A stretch of 64,000 bases of DNA. Source: Pseudarthrobacter sp. L1SW (lineage in GTDB: Bacteria > Actinomycetota > Actinomycetes > Actinomycetales > Micrococcaceae). Of this stretch, positions 26,087 to 41,570 are shown piece by piece. Position numbers and translations under genes: made by a program. The notes under the pieces are model-generated. The model made no database searches. It had not been told where the DNA came from and was given only the letters and a program-made list of their open reading frames with translations. The stretch lies in NCBI RefSeq assembly GCF_020809045.1, contig NZ_CP078079.1, positions 1,736,001 to 1,800,000 on the forward strand, given 5' to 3'. Position 1 is the stretch's first letter. Every line of letters starts with the position of its first letter.

Positions 26087-26530
26087 ATGTCTGAGCAGCC
26101 CGCCCCCGTCCCGAACCCCGGTATTGCCGCGCCCGCAGCCACTTCGCCCGGCCAGGCCCCGGCCTCCCCGGCGAGCCCGCTGCCCGCTGAACTGGCCGCC
26201 GCGCTGAAGCGCGACAGCGCCGGCCTTGTGGCCGCCGTCGTCCAGCAGTACGACACCAACGAGGTCCTGATGCTGGGCTGGATGGATGACGAAGCCCTGC
26301 ACCGGACCATGACCACCGGCCGCGTCACCTTCTACTCGCGCTCCCGCCAGGAGTACTGGCGCAAGGGGGACACCTCGGGGCATGTGCAATGGGTCAAATC
26401 GGTGGCAATGGACTGCGACGGCGACGCACTGCTCGTGCGCGTGGACCAGGTCGGGGCAGCCTGCCACACCGGCACCCGCACGTGCTTCGACGGCCGCGGC
26501 CTGGCCGTGGCAACAGGCCAGGCACACTGA
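26087..26530 (+). CDS. hisI: Phosphoribosyl-AMP cyclohydrolase
   Basis: The 147-aa enzyme opens the purine ring in the third step of histidine synthesis. [38 protein letters not shown], metal site DCDGDALLV, and zinc Cys motif [10 protein letters not shown] are all present. The first 35 residues are a Pro/Ala-rich extension. It lies 148 bp before trpE, the usual actinobacterial his-trp junction. Confidence 0.96.
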   Translation: MSEQPAPVPNPGIAAPAATSPGQAPASPASPLPAELAAALKRDSAGLVAAVVQQYDTNEVLMLGWMDDEALHRTMTTGRVTFYSRSRQEYWRKGDTSGHVQWVKSVAMDCDGDALLVRVDQVGAACHTGTRTCFDGRGLAVATGQAH

Positions 26531-26678
26531 ATTCTTCTGACCGCAGCCGGCTGCGGAACGGGAGGGGCCAGGGCCGCCCCTCGCAAGAACCTGTCAGTAC
26601 ACCCCCGGCATTACCGGCCTCCCGGCACCTGGGCCACCAGAACCGGCCCCCTACCAGAACAGGCGGAACAGCATAGCC

Positions 26679-28241
26679 ATGCAGGACCTTGGAATCATCA
26701 GCCCCGGCCTTGAGGAGTTCCGGGAACTGGCCGGCCACAGCCGCGTCATCCCCGTCCGGCTCAAGGTGCTCGCGGACGCCGAGACCCCCATCGGCCTGTA
26801 CCGCAAGCTGGCGCAGGGGCAGCCTGGCACCTTCCTGATGGAGTCGGCTGCGGTGGGCGGAGCCTGGTCCCGTTACTCCTTTATCGGTGCCAAATCCCGG
26901 GCCACGCTGACCACCAAGGACGGCCAGGCGCACTGGCTGGGCGAACCGCCGGCCGGTGTCCCGGTGGACGGCAGTCCCGTGGACGCAGTCCGCGACACCA
27001 TCGAGGCCCTCCGGACAGACAGGTTCGACGGGCTGCCGCCCTTCACATCCGGCCTGGTGGGCTTCCTGGGCTGGGAGACGGTCCGGCACTGGGAACGCCT
27101 GGTGAGCCCGCCGGAGGATGACCTGCAGTTGCCGGAAATGGCGCTGAACCTGGTGACCGACATGGCCGTCCACGACAACGTCGACGGCACAGTGCTGCTG
27201 ATCGCCAACGCCATCAACTTCGACAACAGCTCCGAACGCGTCGACGAGGCCTGGCACGATGCCGTGGCCAGGGTCAAGGCGCTCCTCGCGAAGGTCAGCA
27301 CCCCGGTGGCGCAGCCCGTCTCGGTCCTTGTTCCGGCGGCCGTGGACTTCGCCTCCAGCGTCCAGGAACGCTGGGACGAGGCGGAGTACCTGGCGGCCCT
27401 GGACCGCGGCAAGGAAGCCATCGTTGACGGCGAGGTGTTCCAGGTGGTCATCTCGCGCCGCTTCGAAATGGAATGCAAGGCGTCCGCACTGGACGTCTAC
27501 CGGGTCCTGCGGAACACCAACCCCAGCCCGTACATGTACATCTTCAGCCTGGAGGACGCCGAAGGCCGGGAGTATTCGATTGTTGGCTCCTCGCCCGAGG
27601 CCCTCGTCACCGTGACCGGCGAAGAGGTCATCACGCACCCCATCGCCGGCTCGCGCCCACGCGGCAAAACCGTGGAGGCGGACAAGGCCCTCGCCGAAGA
27701 GTTGCTGGCGGACCAGAAGGAACGCGCCGAACACCTGATGCTCGTGGACCTCTCGCGCAACGATCTTTCCAAGGTCTGCGTGGCGGGCACGGTGGACGTC
27801 ACGCAGTTCATGGAGGTGGAGCGCTTCAGCCACATCATGCACCTGGTGTCCACCGTGGTGGGCCGGCTCTCGCCCAAGGCCAAAGCCTATGATGTGCTCA
27901 AGGCGACCTTCCCGGCGGGAACCCTGTCCGGGGCCCCGAAGCCCCGCGCCCTGCGCCTCCTGGACGAGCTTGAGCCGCACCGCCGGGGCATCTACGGCGG
28001 CGTGGTGGGCTACCTGGACTTCGCCGGTGACATGGACATGGCCATTGCCATCCGTTCAGCGCTGATCAGGGACGGGCGCGCCTACGTCCAGGCTGGCGGC
28101 GGCATCGTGGCGGACTCGGTCAACCCAACGGAGGCACTGGAAACCGTCAACAAAGCCGCGGCTCCCCTCCGGGCGGTCCATACGGCGGGTTCCCTGCAGA
28201 ACATCTCGGCGGACTCGCTTCCCGGGGCGGACTCCCGATGA
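26679..28241 (+). CDS. trpE: Anthranilate synthase component I
   Basis: The 520-aa enzyme makes anthranilate from chorismate with a glutamine amidotransferase partner (not in this window). LMESAAVGGAWSRYSFIG contains the tryptophan feedback site; the chorismate domain includes NTNPSPYMYIF, IVGSSPEALVTV, AGSRPRGKT, EHLMLVDLSRNDLSKVC, FPAGTLSGAPKPRAL and GGGIVADSV. It overlaps the next gene by 4 bp. No Trp-codon leader peptide or T-box is seen upstream. Confidence 0.97.
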   Translation: MQDLGIISPGLEEFRELAGHSRVIPVRLKVLADAETPIGLYRKLAQGQPGTFLMESAAVGGAWSRYSFIGAKSRATLTTKDGQAHWLGEPPAGVPVDGSPVDAVRDTIEALRTDRFDGLPPFTSGLVGFLGWETVRHWERLVSPPEDDLQLPEMALNLVTDMAVHDNVDGTVLLIANAINFDNSSERVDEAWHDAVARVKALLAKVSTPVAQPVSVLVPAAVDFASSVQERWDEAEYLAALDRGKEAIVDGEVFQVVISRRFEMECKASALDVYRVLRNTNPSPYMYIFSLEDAEGREYSIVGSSPEALVTVTGEEVITHPIAGSRPRGKTVEADKALAEELLADQKERAEHLMLVDLSRNDLSKVCVAGTVDVTQFMEVERFSHIMHLVSTVVGRLSPKAKAYDVLKATFPAGTLSGAPKPRALRLLDELEPHRRGIYGGVVGYLDFAGDMDMAIAIRSALIRDGRAYVQAGGGIVADSVNPTEALETVNKAAAPLRAVHTAGSLQNISADSLPGADSR

Positions 28242-28873
28242 CAGGCAGCGGACCGGCAGCAGCGCCAGCGGGAACAGCCGGCAAACGCATGCCGGCCTGG
28301 GCACGTAAGTCCACGGTGGTGCTGCTTATCGCGGTCCTGGCGCTGGCGGTGTTCGGCACCACCACCCAAACCTGGATGACCGTGACGCTCGATCCGGACC
28401 AGGTGGGCCAGGCCGGAGCCGGGCAGAGCGCGCTTGAGGTGCAGGGGAGCAAGGCCGCCACCGCCGTCACGGCGCTGGCGCTGGTTGCCCTTGCCGGCGG
28501 CCTGGCAGCGGCCATTGCGGGCAGGATTGCGCGCTGGGTCATCACCGGCATCATCGTCCTGGCCTCCGCTGGAATTGTTGCCGCCGCTGCAACAGTTTTG
28601 GCCAACCCGCTGGCGGCCGCCCAGGGCGCCATCGCGGAAGCGACCGGCGTCACCGGAAGCCAGGCGCAGGTGACCGTCACCGCCTTCCCCGTCCTCGCCG
28701 TCGTCGCGGGCTGCCTGCTGGCCCTCGCCGCCATGGCCATCCCGCCCGCGGCACGCCACTGGAAGGCGCGTACGAAATATGACGTGCCGGCCGCGGGCAG
28801 CGCTGCGGGGGCCGGTCCGGTAGATGAAATCGACAGCTGGGACCGGCTTTCCCGCGGCGACGATCCCACCTGA
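28238..28873 (+). CDS. Trp biosynthesis-associated membrane protein
   Basis: The 211-aa membrane protein has about four hydrophobic segments, near residues 25-43, 71-93, 97-118 and 148-167. A conserved extracytoplasmic-type stretch TTTQTWMTVTLDPDQV follows helix 1. It matches the Trp_oprn_chp family found in actinobacterial trp operons between trpE and trpC. Function is unknown; a link to tryptophan synthesis comes only from conserved location. Confidence 0.9.
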   Translation: MTGSGPAAAPAGTAGKRMPAWARKSTVVLLIAVLALAVFGTTTQTWMTVTLDPDQVGQAGAGQSALEVQGSKAATAVTALALVALAGGLAAAIAGRIARWVITGIIVLASAGIVAAAATVLANPLAAAQGAIAEATGVTGSQAQVTVTAFPVLAVVAGCLLALAAMAIPPAARHWKARTKYDVPAAGSAAGAGPVDEIDSWDRLSRGDDPT

Positions 28874-28977
28874 GCCGGCAGGGGCGCACCGCCGCTACCG
28901 GCAGGGTGCCGGCGGATAAACGGGCACCGGCCAAAAAATGGCAGAATGTAAGCAGTATTCACCCTGAGGAGATTTCC

Positions 28978-29265
28978 ATGAGCAAAGCACCTGCGTCCGT
29001 TTCCAAGTCCGGCACCCGAACCGTGGCTCCTGGCGCCATCGACCACAGCCAGGAACTTGGCCACGGCAACAGCCCCGCAGCCTGGACCTGCGTCATCGTC
29101 ATGCTGGTGGGCGCCCTCATCGCCTCCATTGCCTTCGTGATCGCCAGCACGCCCATCTTCATCGCCGGCGCCGGCGTCATGGTGCTGGGCCTGATCCTGG
29201 GCTATATCATGCGCAAGGCAGGCTACGGCGTCGAAGGCAGCAAGCTGAAGAACTCCGGCCACTGA
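28978..29265 (+). CDS. HGxxPAAW motif small membrane protein
   Basis: The 95-aa protein begins at the ATG at 28978 after GAGGAG. The signature HGNSPAAW (about residues 29-36) is followed by two transmembrane helices (VIVMLVGALIASIAFVIAS and IFIAGAGVMVLGLILGYIM). It is an actinobacterial family located in trp operons. The stop overlaps the trpC ATG by one base, indicating coupling. No biochemical role is known to me. Confidence 0.9.
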   Translation: MSKAPASVSKSGTRTVAPGAIDHSQELGHGNSPAAWTCVIVMLVGALIASIAFVIASTPIFIAGAGVMVLGLILGYIMRKAGYGVEGSKLKNSGH

Positions 29266-30086
29266 TGTCCACTGTTCTCGATGACATCAACGCTGGTGTC
29301 AGGGAGGATATGGAGGTCCGGAAGCAGCTTGTTTCGCTGGCTGAACTGAAGGACCTGGCACAGGCCGCGGCACCTGCCCGCGACGCCTGGGCAGCCCTCG
29401 GTGGAACCTCCCCGTCGCGGGATGAGCTCAAAGTCATCGCGGAAATCAAACGCCGCAGCCCCTCCAAGGGGGACCTCGCCGCCATCGGCGATCCCGCGTC
29501 CCTCGCCCGGCAGTATGCCGACGGCGGTGCCTCCGTCATCAGCGTCCTCACCGAGCAGCGCCGCTTCAACGGGTCCCTGGCGGACCTCGACGCGGTTCGC
29601 GCCGCCGTCGACGTTCCGCTCCTGCGGAAAGACTTCACGCTGGACGAGTACCAGATCTGGGAGGCCCGCGCCCACGGCGCGGACCTGGTCCTGCTCATCG
29701 TTGCCGCGCTCTCCGACGCGCAGCTTGCCGACTTCAGCGCCCTCAGCCACGAACTCGGCATGAACGTCCTTGTGGAAACGCACACGGATGAGGAAATCGA
29801 GCGGGCGGTGGCCGCGCAGGCGCGCATCATCGGCGTCAACGTGCGGAACCTAAAGACGCTCGACGTCGACCGTTCAGTATTCGCGTCCCTGGCCGGGCAG
29901 ATTCCGGCCGGCGCAGTAGTGGTTGCCGAGTCCGGCGTGCGCGACGCCGACGACGTCACCCACTACGCTGCCAGCGGCGCCAATGCCGTGCTGGTGGGCG
30001 AAGCGCTGGTCAGCCACTCGACACCGCAGGAGCGGATTGCCGAGTTCAAGGCCGCCGGCGCCGCCGCCATCGCCGCCCGGGGCTGA
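29265..30086 (+). CDS. trpC: Indole-3-glycerol phosphate synthase
   Basis: The 273-aa TIM-barrel enzyme closes the indole ring. VIAEIKRRSPSKGDL holds the catalytic Lys, LLRKDFTLDEYQIWEARAHGAD the second Lys, and VNVRNLKTLDVD and VVAESGVRDADDV complete the site. It starts inside the stop of the HGxxPAAW gene. Confidence 0.97.
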   Translation: MSTVLDDINAGVREDMEVRKQLVSLAELKDLAQAAAPARDAWAALGGTSPSRDELKVIAEIKRRSPSKGDLAAIGDPASLARQYADGGASVISVLTEQRRFNGSLADLDAVRAAVDVPLLRKDFTLDEYQIWEARAHGADLVLLIVAALSDAQLADFSALSHELGMNVLVETHTDEEIERAVAAQARIIGVNVRNLKTLDVDRSVFASLAGQIPAGAVVVAESGVRDADDVTHYAASGANAVLVGEALVSHSTPQERIAEFKAAGAAAIAARG

Positions 30087-30106
30087 GGCGAAAGCACCTG
30101 CGCACA

Positions 30107-30164
30107 GACGGGCGGGCACCGATCCCCGCCCGTCGAACACGCCCGGCGGGCTGCCCCCGCCGGG
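30107..30164 (+). promoter_or_regulatory. Two tandem GC hairpins between trpC and trpB
   Basis: Hairpin 1 pairs GACGGGCGGG (30107-30116) with CCCGCCCGTC (30125-30134). Hairpin 2 pairs CCCGGCGGG (30142-30150) with CCCGCCGGG (30156-30164). Neither is followed by a U-tract. They may stabilise or process the polycistronic mRNA, or attenuate it weakly. Confidence 0.65.
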
Positions 30165-30206
30165 ACAACCACTTTTTGCACGACCAACTGGAACAGGACG
30201 GGACTG

Positions 30207-31543
<1,337 letters not shown>

Positions 31544-31547
<4 letters not shown>

Positions 31548-32389
31548 CCACTGCACAGACCACCAGCAAGTCGGCGGCAGCCATCGACAAGGCCCGCGCT
31601 GAAGGCCGCGCAGCCCTGATCGGCTACCTCCCCGCAGGCTACCCGAGCGTGGAGGAGACCATCGCGGCAGGCATCGCCCTGGCCGAAAACGGTGCCGACC
31701 TGATCGAGATCGGCATTCCCTACTCCGACCCCGTTATGGACGGCCAGGTCATCCAGGCAGCCACTACCGAGGCCCTCGCGAAGGGCTTCTCCGTCCGCCA
31801 GGTTTTTGACGTGGTAGCCGGCATCACCAGCAAGACCGACGCCGCCGTGCTGGTGATGACCTACTGGAACCCTGTGGTCCGGTTGGGTGTCGACGAGTTC
31901 TCGCGCCGCCTGCACGAAGCCGGGGGAGCAGGGCTCATCACCCCTGACCTCATCCCCGACGAAGCAGCCGAATGGATGGAAGCATCGGACAAATACGGAC
32001 TGGACCGGGTGTTCCTCGTGGCGCCGTCCTCCACTGCCGAGCGCATGCAGCGCACCGTGGACGCGAGCCGCGGCTTCGTCTACGCCGTGTCCATCATGGG
32101 CGTCACCGGCGCGCGGACGTCCGTCAGCAGCGCTGCAAAGGACGTGGTGGCGGCCGCGCACGCGGCCGGCGCCGAACGGGTGTGCGTAGGACTGGGCGTG
32201 TCCAACGCGGACCAGGTCCGCGAGATCGCCGCCTACGCCGAAGGCGTCATTGTGGGCACCGCACTGGTGGCCGCAATCCGCGACGGCGGGGTGGACGCAG
32301 TTGCCGCCCTCACCAAGGACCTCAGCACCGGACTGAGCCGTGACACCGGACTGAGCCGTGACACCGGACTGACAGAGGAAGAAGCCTAG
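31544..32389 (+). CDS. trpA: Tryptophan synthase alpha chain
   Basis: The 281-aa subunit releases indole from indoleglycerol phosphate. [19 protein letters not shown], the catalytic Glu in [19 protein letters not shown], and [13 protein letters not shown] are present. GTG start at 31544 overlaps trpB. The C-terminus carries an 18-bp DNA repeat giving TGLSRD twice plus a partial third copy before the stop. lgt follows by 3 bp. Confidence 0.96.
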
Positions 32390-32392
32390 GCC

Positions 32393-33547
32393 ATGCAGAC
32401 CCTCCTCCAGGCAGCAGCAATGGTGCCGGCCAGCATCCCGAGCCCGGACTGGTCCGGCTTCGACATCCCCCTGCCGTGGGGAACGCTGCGCATCCACGCC
32501 TACGCCCTGTGCATCCTGGCCGGCATCGTGGTGGGCCTCTGGCTCACCTCCGTCCGCTGGGCCAAGCGCGGAGCACCTGAAGGAAGCGTCTGGGACATCG
32601 TGGTCTGGGCCATCCCCTTCGGCATCATCGGCGGCCGCCTGTACCACGTGGTCTCCTCGCCCGACGCCTACTTCGGCCCTGGCTTTGACGGCACCGGCGA
32701 CCTGTCCCTGATCCCGCAGATCCAGCGCGGCGGCCTGGGCATCTGGGGTGCCGTGGTCCTCGGCGTTGTAGGCGCGTGGATCGGCTGCCGCCGCAGCGGC
32801 GTCAAGCTCAGCGCCTTCCTGGATGCTGCAGCCCCCGGACTGCTGCTGGCCCAGGCCGTAGGCCGCTGGGGCAACTACTTCAACCAGGAACTCTTCGGCG
32901 GGCCCACCACCCTGCCGTGGGGCCTGCAGATCGACGCCGACAACCCGAACTTTCCCGCCGGAACCCCCGCGGACACCCTGTTCCACCCCACGTTCCTGTA
33001 CGAATCGCTGTGGAACCTGGCCGGCGTCGTCATCCTGCTCGCCCTGGACCGGAAGTTCAACTTCCGCCGCAGCAGGCTCTTCTGGCTCTACGCCATGTAC
33101 TACACCCTGGGCCGGGTCTGGATCGAGGCGATGCGCATTGACGACGCCGAGCAGATCTCCCTGTTCGGCATCACCACCCGCCTGAACGTGTGGACCAGCA
33201 TCTTCGTGTTCCTGGCCGCGCTCGTGGCGTTCATCCTGCTTGGAATGAAGAAGCGGACAGAGCCGGACAGCCCTTATCTTCCGGGCCGGGAGCCTGCCGG
33301 GGAGGGTGACGGCAAGGAGGCCCTGCAGGCCTCGGATGAGGTCCGTGATCCGGACCCTGTTGTCTCAGATAGTGAATCGCGTGATAATCTCCCTGATAAC
33401 CAAAGCGGTTCCCGGCATGCTTCCGTTCCAACGGAAGAGGCCGCGGCTGCGCCGGCGGGCCCCACGCCCGGACCGGACGCAACAGTTGCCGGAAAGTCCG
33501 GCAGCACAGCCACAGGAAGCGCGCCGGAAGCCGGCACTACCAAGTAG
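32393..33547 (+). CDS. lgt: Prolipoprotein diacylglyceryl transferase
   Basis: The 384-aa membrane enzyme transfers diacylglycerol to the lipobox Cys of prolipoproteins. The Lgt signature GRWGNYFNQELFGGPT is present and about seven transmembrane segments fill residues 30-285. A long acidic, Pro/Ala-rich cytoplasmic tail of about 95 residues extends past the enzyme, as in several actinobacteria. It follows trpA by 3 bp, so it is probably transcribed with the trp genes. Confidence 0.95.
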   Translation: MQTLLQAAAMVPASIPSPDWSGFDIPLPWGTLRIHAYALCILAGIVVGLWLTSVRWAKRGAPEGSVWDIVVWAIPFGIIGGRLYHVVSSPDAYFGPGFDGTGDLSLIPQIQRGGLGIWGAVVLGVVGAWIGCRRSGVKLSAFLDAAAPGLLLAQAVGRWGNYFNQELFGGPTTLPWGLQIDADNPNFPAGTPADTLFHPTFLYESLWNLAGVVILLALDRKFNFRRSRLFWLYAMYYTLGRVWIEAMRIDDAEQISLFGITTRLNVWTSIFVFLAALVAFILLGMKKRTEPDSPYLPGREPAGEGDGKEALQASDEVRDPDPVVSDSESRDNLPDNQSGSRHASVPTEEAAAAPAGPTPGPDATVAGKSGSTATGSAPEAGTTK

Positions 33548-33679
33548 CGCGCGGGCCAGGCAGGGCAGCAGAGCCACCGCTCGAAGCGCCCAATCACCAC
33601 AGCGTCGTGGCAGCGGGGCCGCCCCGGACAGCATGGACATGCTGCCTGGTGTTGCCCGGGGCAGGGGCCTGCGTAACTG

Positions 33680-33709
33680 TTAGTTCAGCAGGCCACGCTG
33701 ACCTACAAT
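33680..33709 (+). promoter_or_regulatory. Candidate promoter for gltBD
   Basis: TTAGTT (33680-33685), an 18-bp spacer and TACAAT (33704-33709) stand in the 264-bp gap between lgt and gltB. They imply a 5' leader of about 95 nt. No other features are seen in this gap. Confidence 0.55.
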
Positions 33710-33811
33710 TTCCAGTAAATAACACTTTGTTGTGCCCATGTGAGCGGCGCCCGACGAGTGGGGCCAACGGTGTCCCTTCCATACGCACGATCAGGAGGAA
33801 GGACGTCTCCC

Positions 33812-38417
<4,606 letters not shown>

Positions 38418-38425
<8 letters not shown>

Positions 38426-39875
38426 TCCACGCGGATTTCTGAAAGTACGCCAGCGTGAAACCCAGCCGCGCCGTCCCGTTCCCGTCCGCATCATGGACTG
38501 GAAGGAAGTGTACGAGGCGCAGGAAAAGGGCACGCTAAAGGCCCAGGCCGGCCGCTGCATGGACTGCGGCATCCCGTTCTGCCACCAGGGCTGCCCGCTG
38601 GGCAACCTCATTCCCGAGTGGAACGACCTGATGTGGCGGGACAAGGGCGAGGAAGCAATCGAGCGCCTGCACGCCACGAACAACTTCCCGGAGTTCACCG
38701 GCCGCCTGTGCCCCGCACCCTGCGAAGCGTCCTGCGTCCTGGGGATCAACCAGCCGGCCGTGACCATCAAGCAGGTGGAAGTCTCCATCATCGATGAGGC
38801 GTGGGACAACGGCTGGGTGGAGCCCCTGCCGCCCGCACGCCTGACCGGCAAGACCGTGGCCGTTGTGGGTTCCGGACCCGCCGGCCTGGCGGTTGCCCAG
38901 CAGCTCACGCGCGTGGGCCACACCGTTGCCGTGTACGAACGCGACGACAAGATCGGCGGGCTGCTGCGGTACGGCATCCCTGACTTCAAGATGGAAAAGG
39001 AGCAGGTGGACCGCCGCGTCGAGCAGATGAAGGCGGAAGGCACCCGCTTCCGGACCGGCGTTGCCGTGGGAACGGACGTGACCTGGGAGCAGCTGCGCCG
39101 GCGCTATGACGCCGTCGTGGTCTGCACGGGCGCCACCGTCCCGCGCGACCTGCCCATCCCGGGCCGCGACCTTGAGGGCGTCCACTTCGCCATGGACTAC
39201 CTGGTCCCGGCCAACCGCGCCGTGGCGGGGGAGCAGGTCGAAAACCAGATCCACGCGCAGGGCAAGCATGTGGTGATCCTCGGCGGCGGCGACACCGGAG
39301 CGGACTGCCTGGGCACCGCGCACCGGCACGGTGCAGCATCGGTGACCACGCTTGCCATCGGCAAGCAGCCGCCGGCCGAGCGTGCCAGCCACCAGCCGTG
39401 GCCCACGTTCCCGAACCTCTTCGAGGTTGCCAGCGCCCACGAGGAAGGCGGTGAGCGCACGTACCTTGCCTCCACCGTGGAGTTCGTGGGCGAGAACGGC
39501 AAGCTGACCGGCGTCAAGGTTGCAGAGACCGAATTCGTGGACGGCAAGCGCCTGCCCAAGGCCGGTACGGAGCGGATCATCCCTGCGGACCTGGTGTTCC
39601 TGTCGCTGGGTTTCACCGGCGCCGAGCCCGCCGGCATCACCGAACAGGTGCACGCGGAATTCGACGGCCGCGGCAACGTGTCCCGGGACGGTTACTACAT
39701 GACCAACACCGAGGGCGTCTTCGTGGCCGGTGACGCCGGACGCGGGCAGTCCCTTATTGTGTGGGCCATCGCCGAGGGCCGGGCCGCGGCTGCAGCGGTG
39801 GACAAGTTCCTGATGGGGAGCACCATCCTTCCCGCCCCCGTGGCTCCCACGGACCGCGCCATCGCTGTGCTCTAG
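38418..39875 (+). CDS. gltD: Glutamate synthase small subunit
   Basis: The 485-aa NADPH-oxidising subunit feeds electrons to GltB. The 4Fe-4S ligands are in [20 protein letters not shown] and [12 protein letters not shown]. The FAD site is [15 protein letters not shown], the NADPH site [13 protein letters not shown], and [17 protein letters not shown] closes the fold. GTG start lies inside gltB. Confidence 0.97.
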
Positions 39876-39937
39876 GCAGCATCGAAGGTTCACCTGCACG
39901 ACAACTAACCAATGCAAGAGACCAATAGGGTAGGTAT

Positions 39938-41428
39938 ATGAGACGCGCAAAAATTGTGGCTACGTTCGGCCCGGCCATCGCCAGCTACGAGAACACCCTC
40001 GCGGTGCTGGAAGCCGGTGTTGACGTTGCCCGTATGAATATGAGCCACGGCGACTACTCCGTGCATGACAACACCTACGAGAACGTCCGGAAGGCGGCTG
40101 CGGATCTCGGCAAGGCCGTGGCCATCATGGCCGACCTGCAGGGTCCCAAGATCCGCCTGGGCCGTTTCGTTGACGGACCGCATGCCCTCGCCGTCGGTGA
40201 CACCTTCACCATCACCACCGAGGACGTTCCCGGCACCAAGGACATCTGCTCCACCACGCTGAAGAGCCTCACCGAAGACGTCAACGTGGGCGACGCGCTG
40301 CTGATCGACGACGGCAAGGTGGCGCTGCGTGCCACGGCCGTCGACGACGTCAAGGTGGTCGCCGAGGTGACCGTGGGCGGCATGGTGTCCAACAACAAGG
40401 GCATCAACCTTCCGGGCGTGGCCGTCAACGTGCCTGCGCTGAGCGAGAAGGATGAGGACGACCTCCGCTGGGCCATGCGCCGCGGCGTCGACCTGGTGGC
40501 ACTGTCCTTCGTGCGGGACGCATCCGACATCACCCGCGTGCACGAGATCATGGACGAGGAAGGCCGCCGCGTGCCGGTCATCGCCAAGATCGAGAAGCCG
40601 CAGGCTGTTGAGCAGCTGCCCGAGATCATCGACGCGTTCGACGCCATCATGGTGGCCCGTGGCGACCTGGGCGTGGAGCTTCCGCTGGAGGAAGTGCCGA
40701 TTGTCCAGAAGCGTGCCATCGAACTGGCCCGCCGCTGGGCCAAGCCGGTCATCGTGGCAACCCAGGTCCTGGAATCCATGATCGACAACCCGCGCCCCAC
40801 CCGCGCCGAGGCATCCGACTGCGCCAACGCCGTGCTGGACGGTGCGGACGCCGTCATGCTCTCCGGCGAGACCAGCGTGGGCAAGTACCCGATCGAGACC
40901 GTCAAGGTCATGGCCCGGATCATCGAATCCACCGAGGTCCACGGCCTGGAGCGCGTCCCCCCGCTGGGGACCAAGCCCAAGACCCGTGGCGGCGCCATCA
41001 CTCGTGCCGCCGTCGAAATCGCCGACCAGCTGGACGCCAAGTACATCTGTGCGTTCACCCAGTCCGGCGACTCCGCCCGCCGCCTGTCCCGCTTGCGGCC
41101 CATCAAGCCGGTGTTCGCCTTCACCCCGGTGGAGCAGGTCTGGAACCAGCTGGCGCTGACCTGGGGCATCCAGCCGGTGCTGGTCCAGATGGTGGACCAC
41201 ACCGACGAAATGACCGCGCAAGTTGACCGAAGCTTGCTGGAGATGAACCTCGTTGAGGACGGTGACCTGGTGGTCATCGCTGCCGGTTCGCCTCCCGGAA
41301 AGGCAGGCTCCACCAACTCGCTGAAGGTGCACAAAGTGGGCGACCTCGCTGACTCCACCCGCGGCGGCGAAGCAGCCAGCAACAAGGAAAAGCTCGGCCC
41401 CTGGCCGGAAAAAAAGAAGAAGGCCTAG
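39938..41428 (+). CDS. pyk: Pyruvate kinase
   Basis: The 496-aa glycolytic enzyme makes ATP and pyruvate from PEP. RRAKIVATFGPA at the N-terminus, VPVIAKIEKPQAVE with the catalytic Lys, MVARGDLGVELP and the MLSGETSVGKYPIE loop are typical. The C-terminal allosteric domain follows from about residue 345. It is 62 bp after gltD, preceded by AGGGTAGG, and ends at a strong terminator. Confidence 0.97.
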   Translation: MRRAKIVATFGPAIASYENTLAVLEAGVDVARMNMSHGDYSVHDNTYENVRKAAADLGKAVAIMADLQGPKIRLGRFVDGPHALAVGDTFTITTEDVPGTKDICSTTLKSLTEDVNVGDALLIDDGKVALRATAVDDVKVVAEVTVGGMVSNNKGINLPGVAVNVPALSEKDEDDLRWAMRRGVDLVALSFVRDASDITRVHEIMDEEGRRVPVIAKIEKPQAVEQLPEIIDAFDAIMVARGDLGVELPLEEVPIVQKRAIELARRWAKPVIVATQVLESMIDNPRPTRAEASDCANAVLDGADAVMLSGETSVGKYPIETVKVMARIIESTEVHGLERVPPLGTKPKTRGGAITRAAVEIADQLDAKYICAFTQSGDSARRLSRLRPIKPVFAFTPVEQVWNQLALTWGIQPVLVQMVDHTDEMTAQVDRSLLEMNLVEDGDLVVIAAGSPPGKAGSTNSLKVHKVGDLADSTRGGEAASNKEKLGPWPEKKKKA

Positions 41429-41448
41429 GCTTTCTGAGTTCCTGACGC

Positions 41449-41490
41449 AAAAGGACCCCTGCCGGTTGGCAGGGGTCCTTTTTTTGTTTG
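41449..41490. terminator. Strong terminator between pyk and the ANTAR regulator
   Basis: AAAGGACCCCTGCC (41450-41463) pairs with GGCAGGGGTCCTTT (41468-41481) and is followed by more T. It lies between convergent genes and has an A-run on the other side, so it can work in both directions. Confidence 0.93.
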
Positions 41491-41570
41491 TTTTGGCGGC
41501 CGGCGGGCGGTGCCGGCTGGCAGGAACCCGCCAGGCCGTCGTCGTGCGTTACCTGCCGGGCTGCCGAGGT

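Noticed and set aside
26531..26678. Tryptophan attenuator leader before trpE
   Set aside because: No short ORF with tandem Trp codons and no terminator/antiterminator pair could be found.
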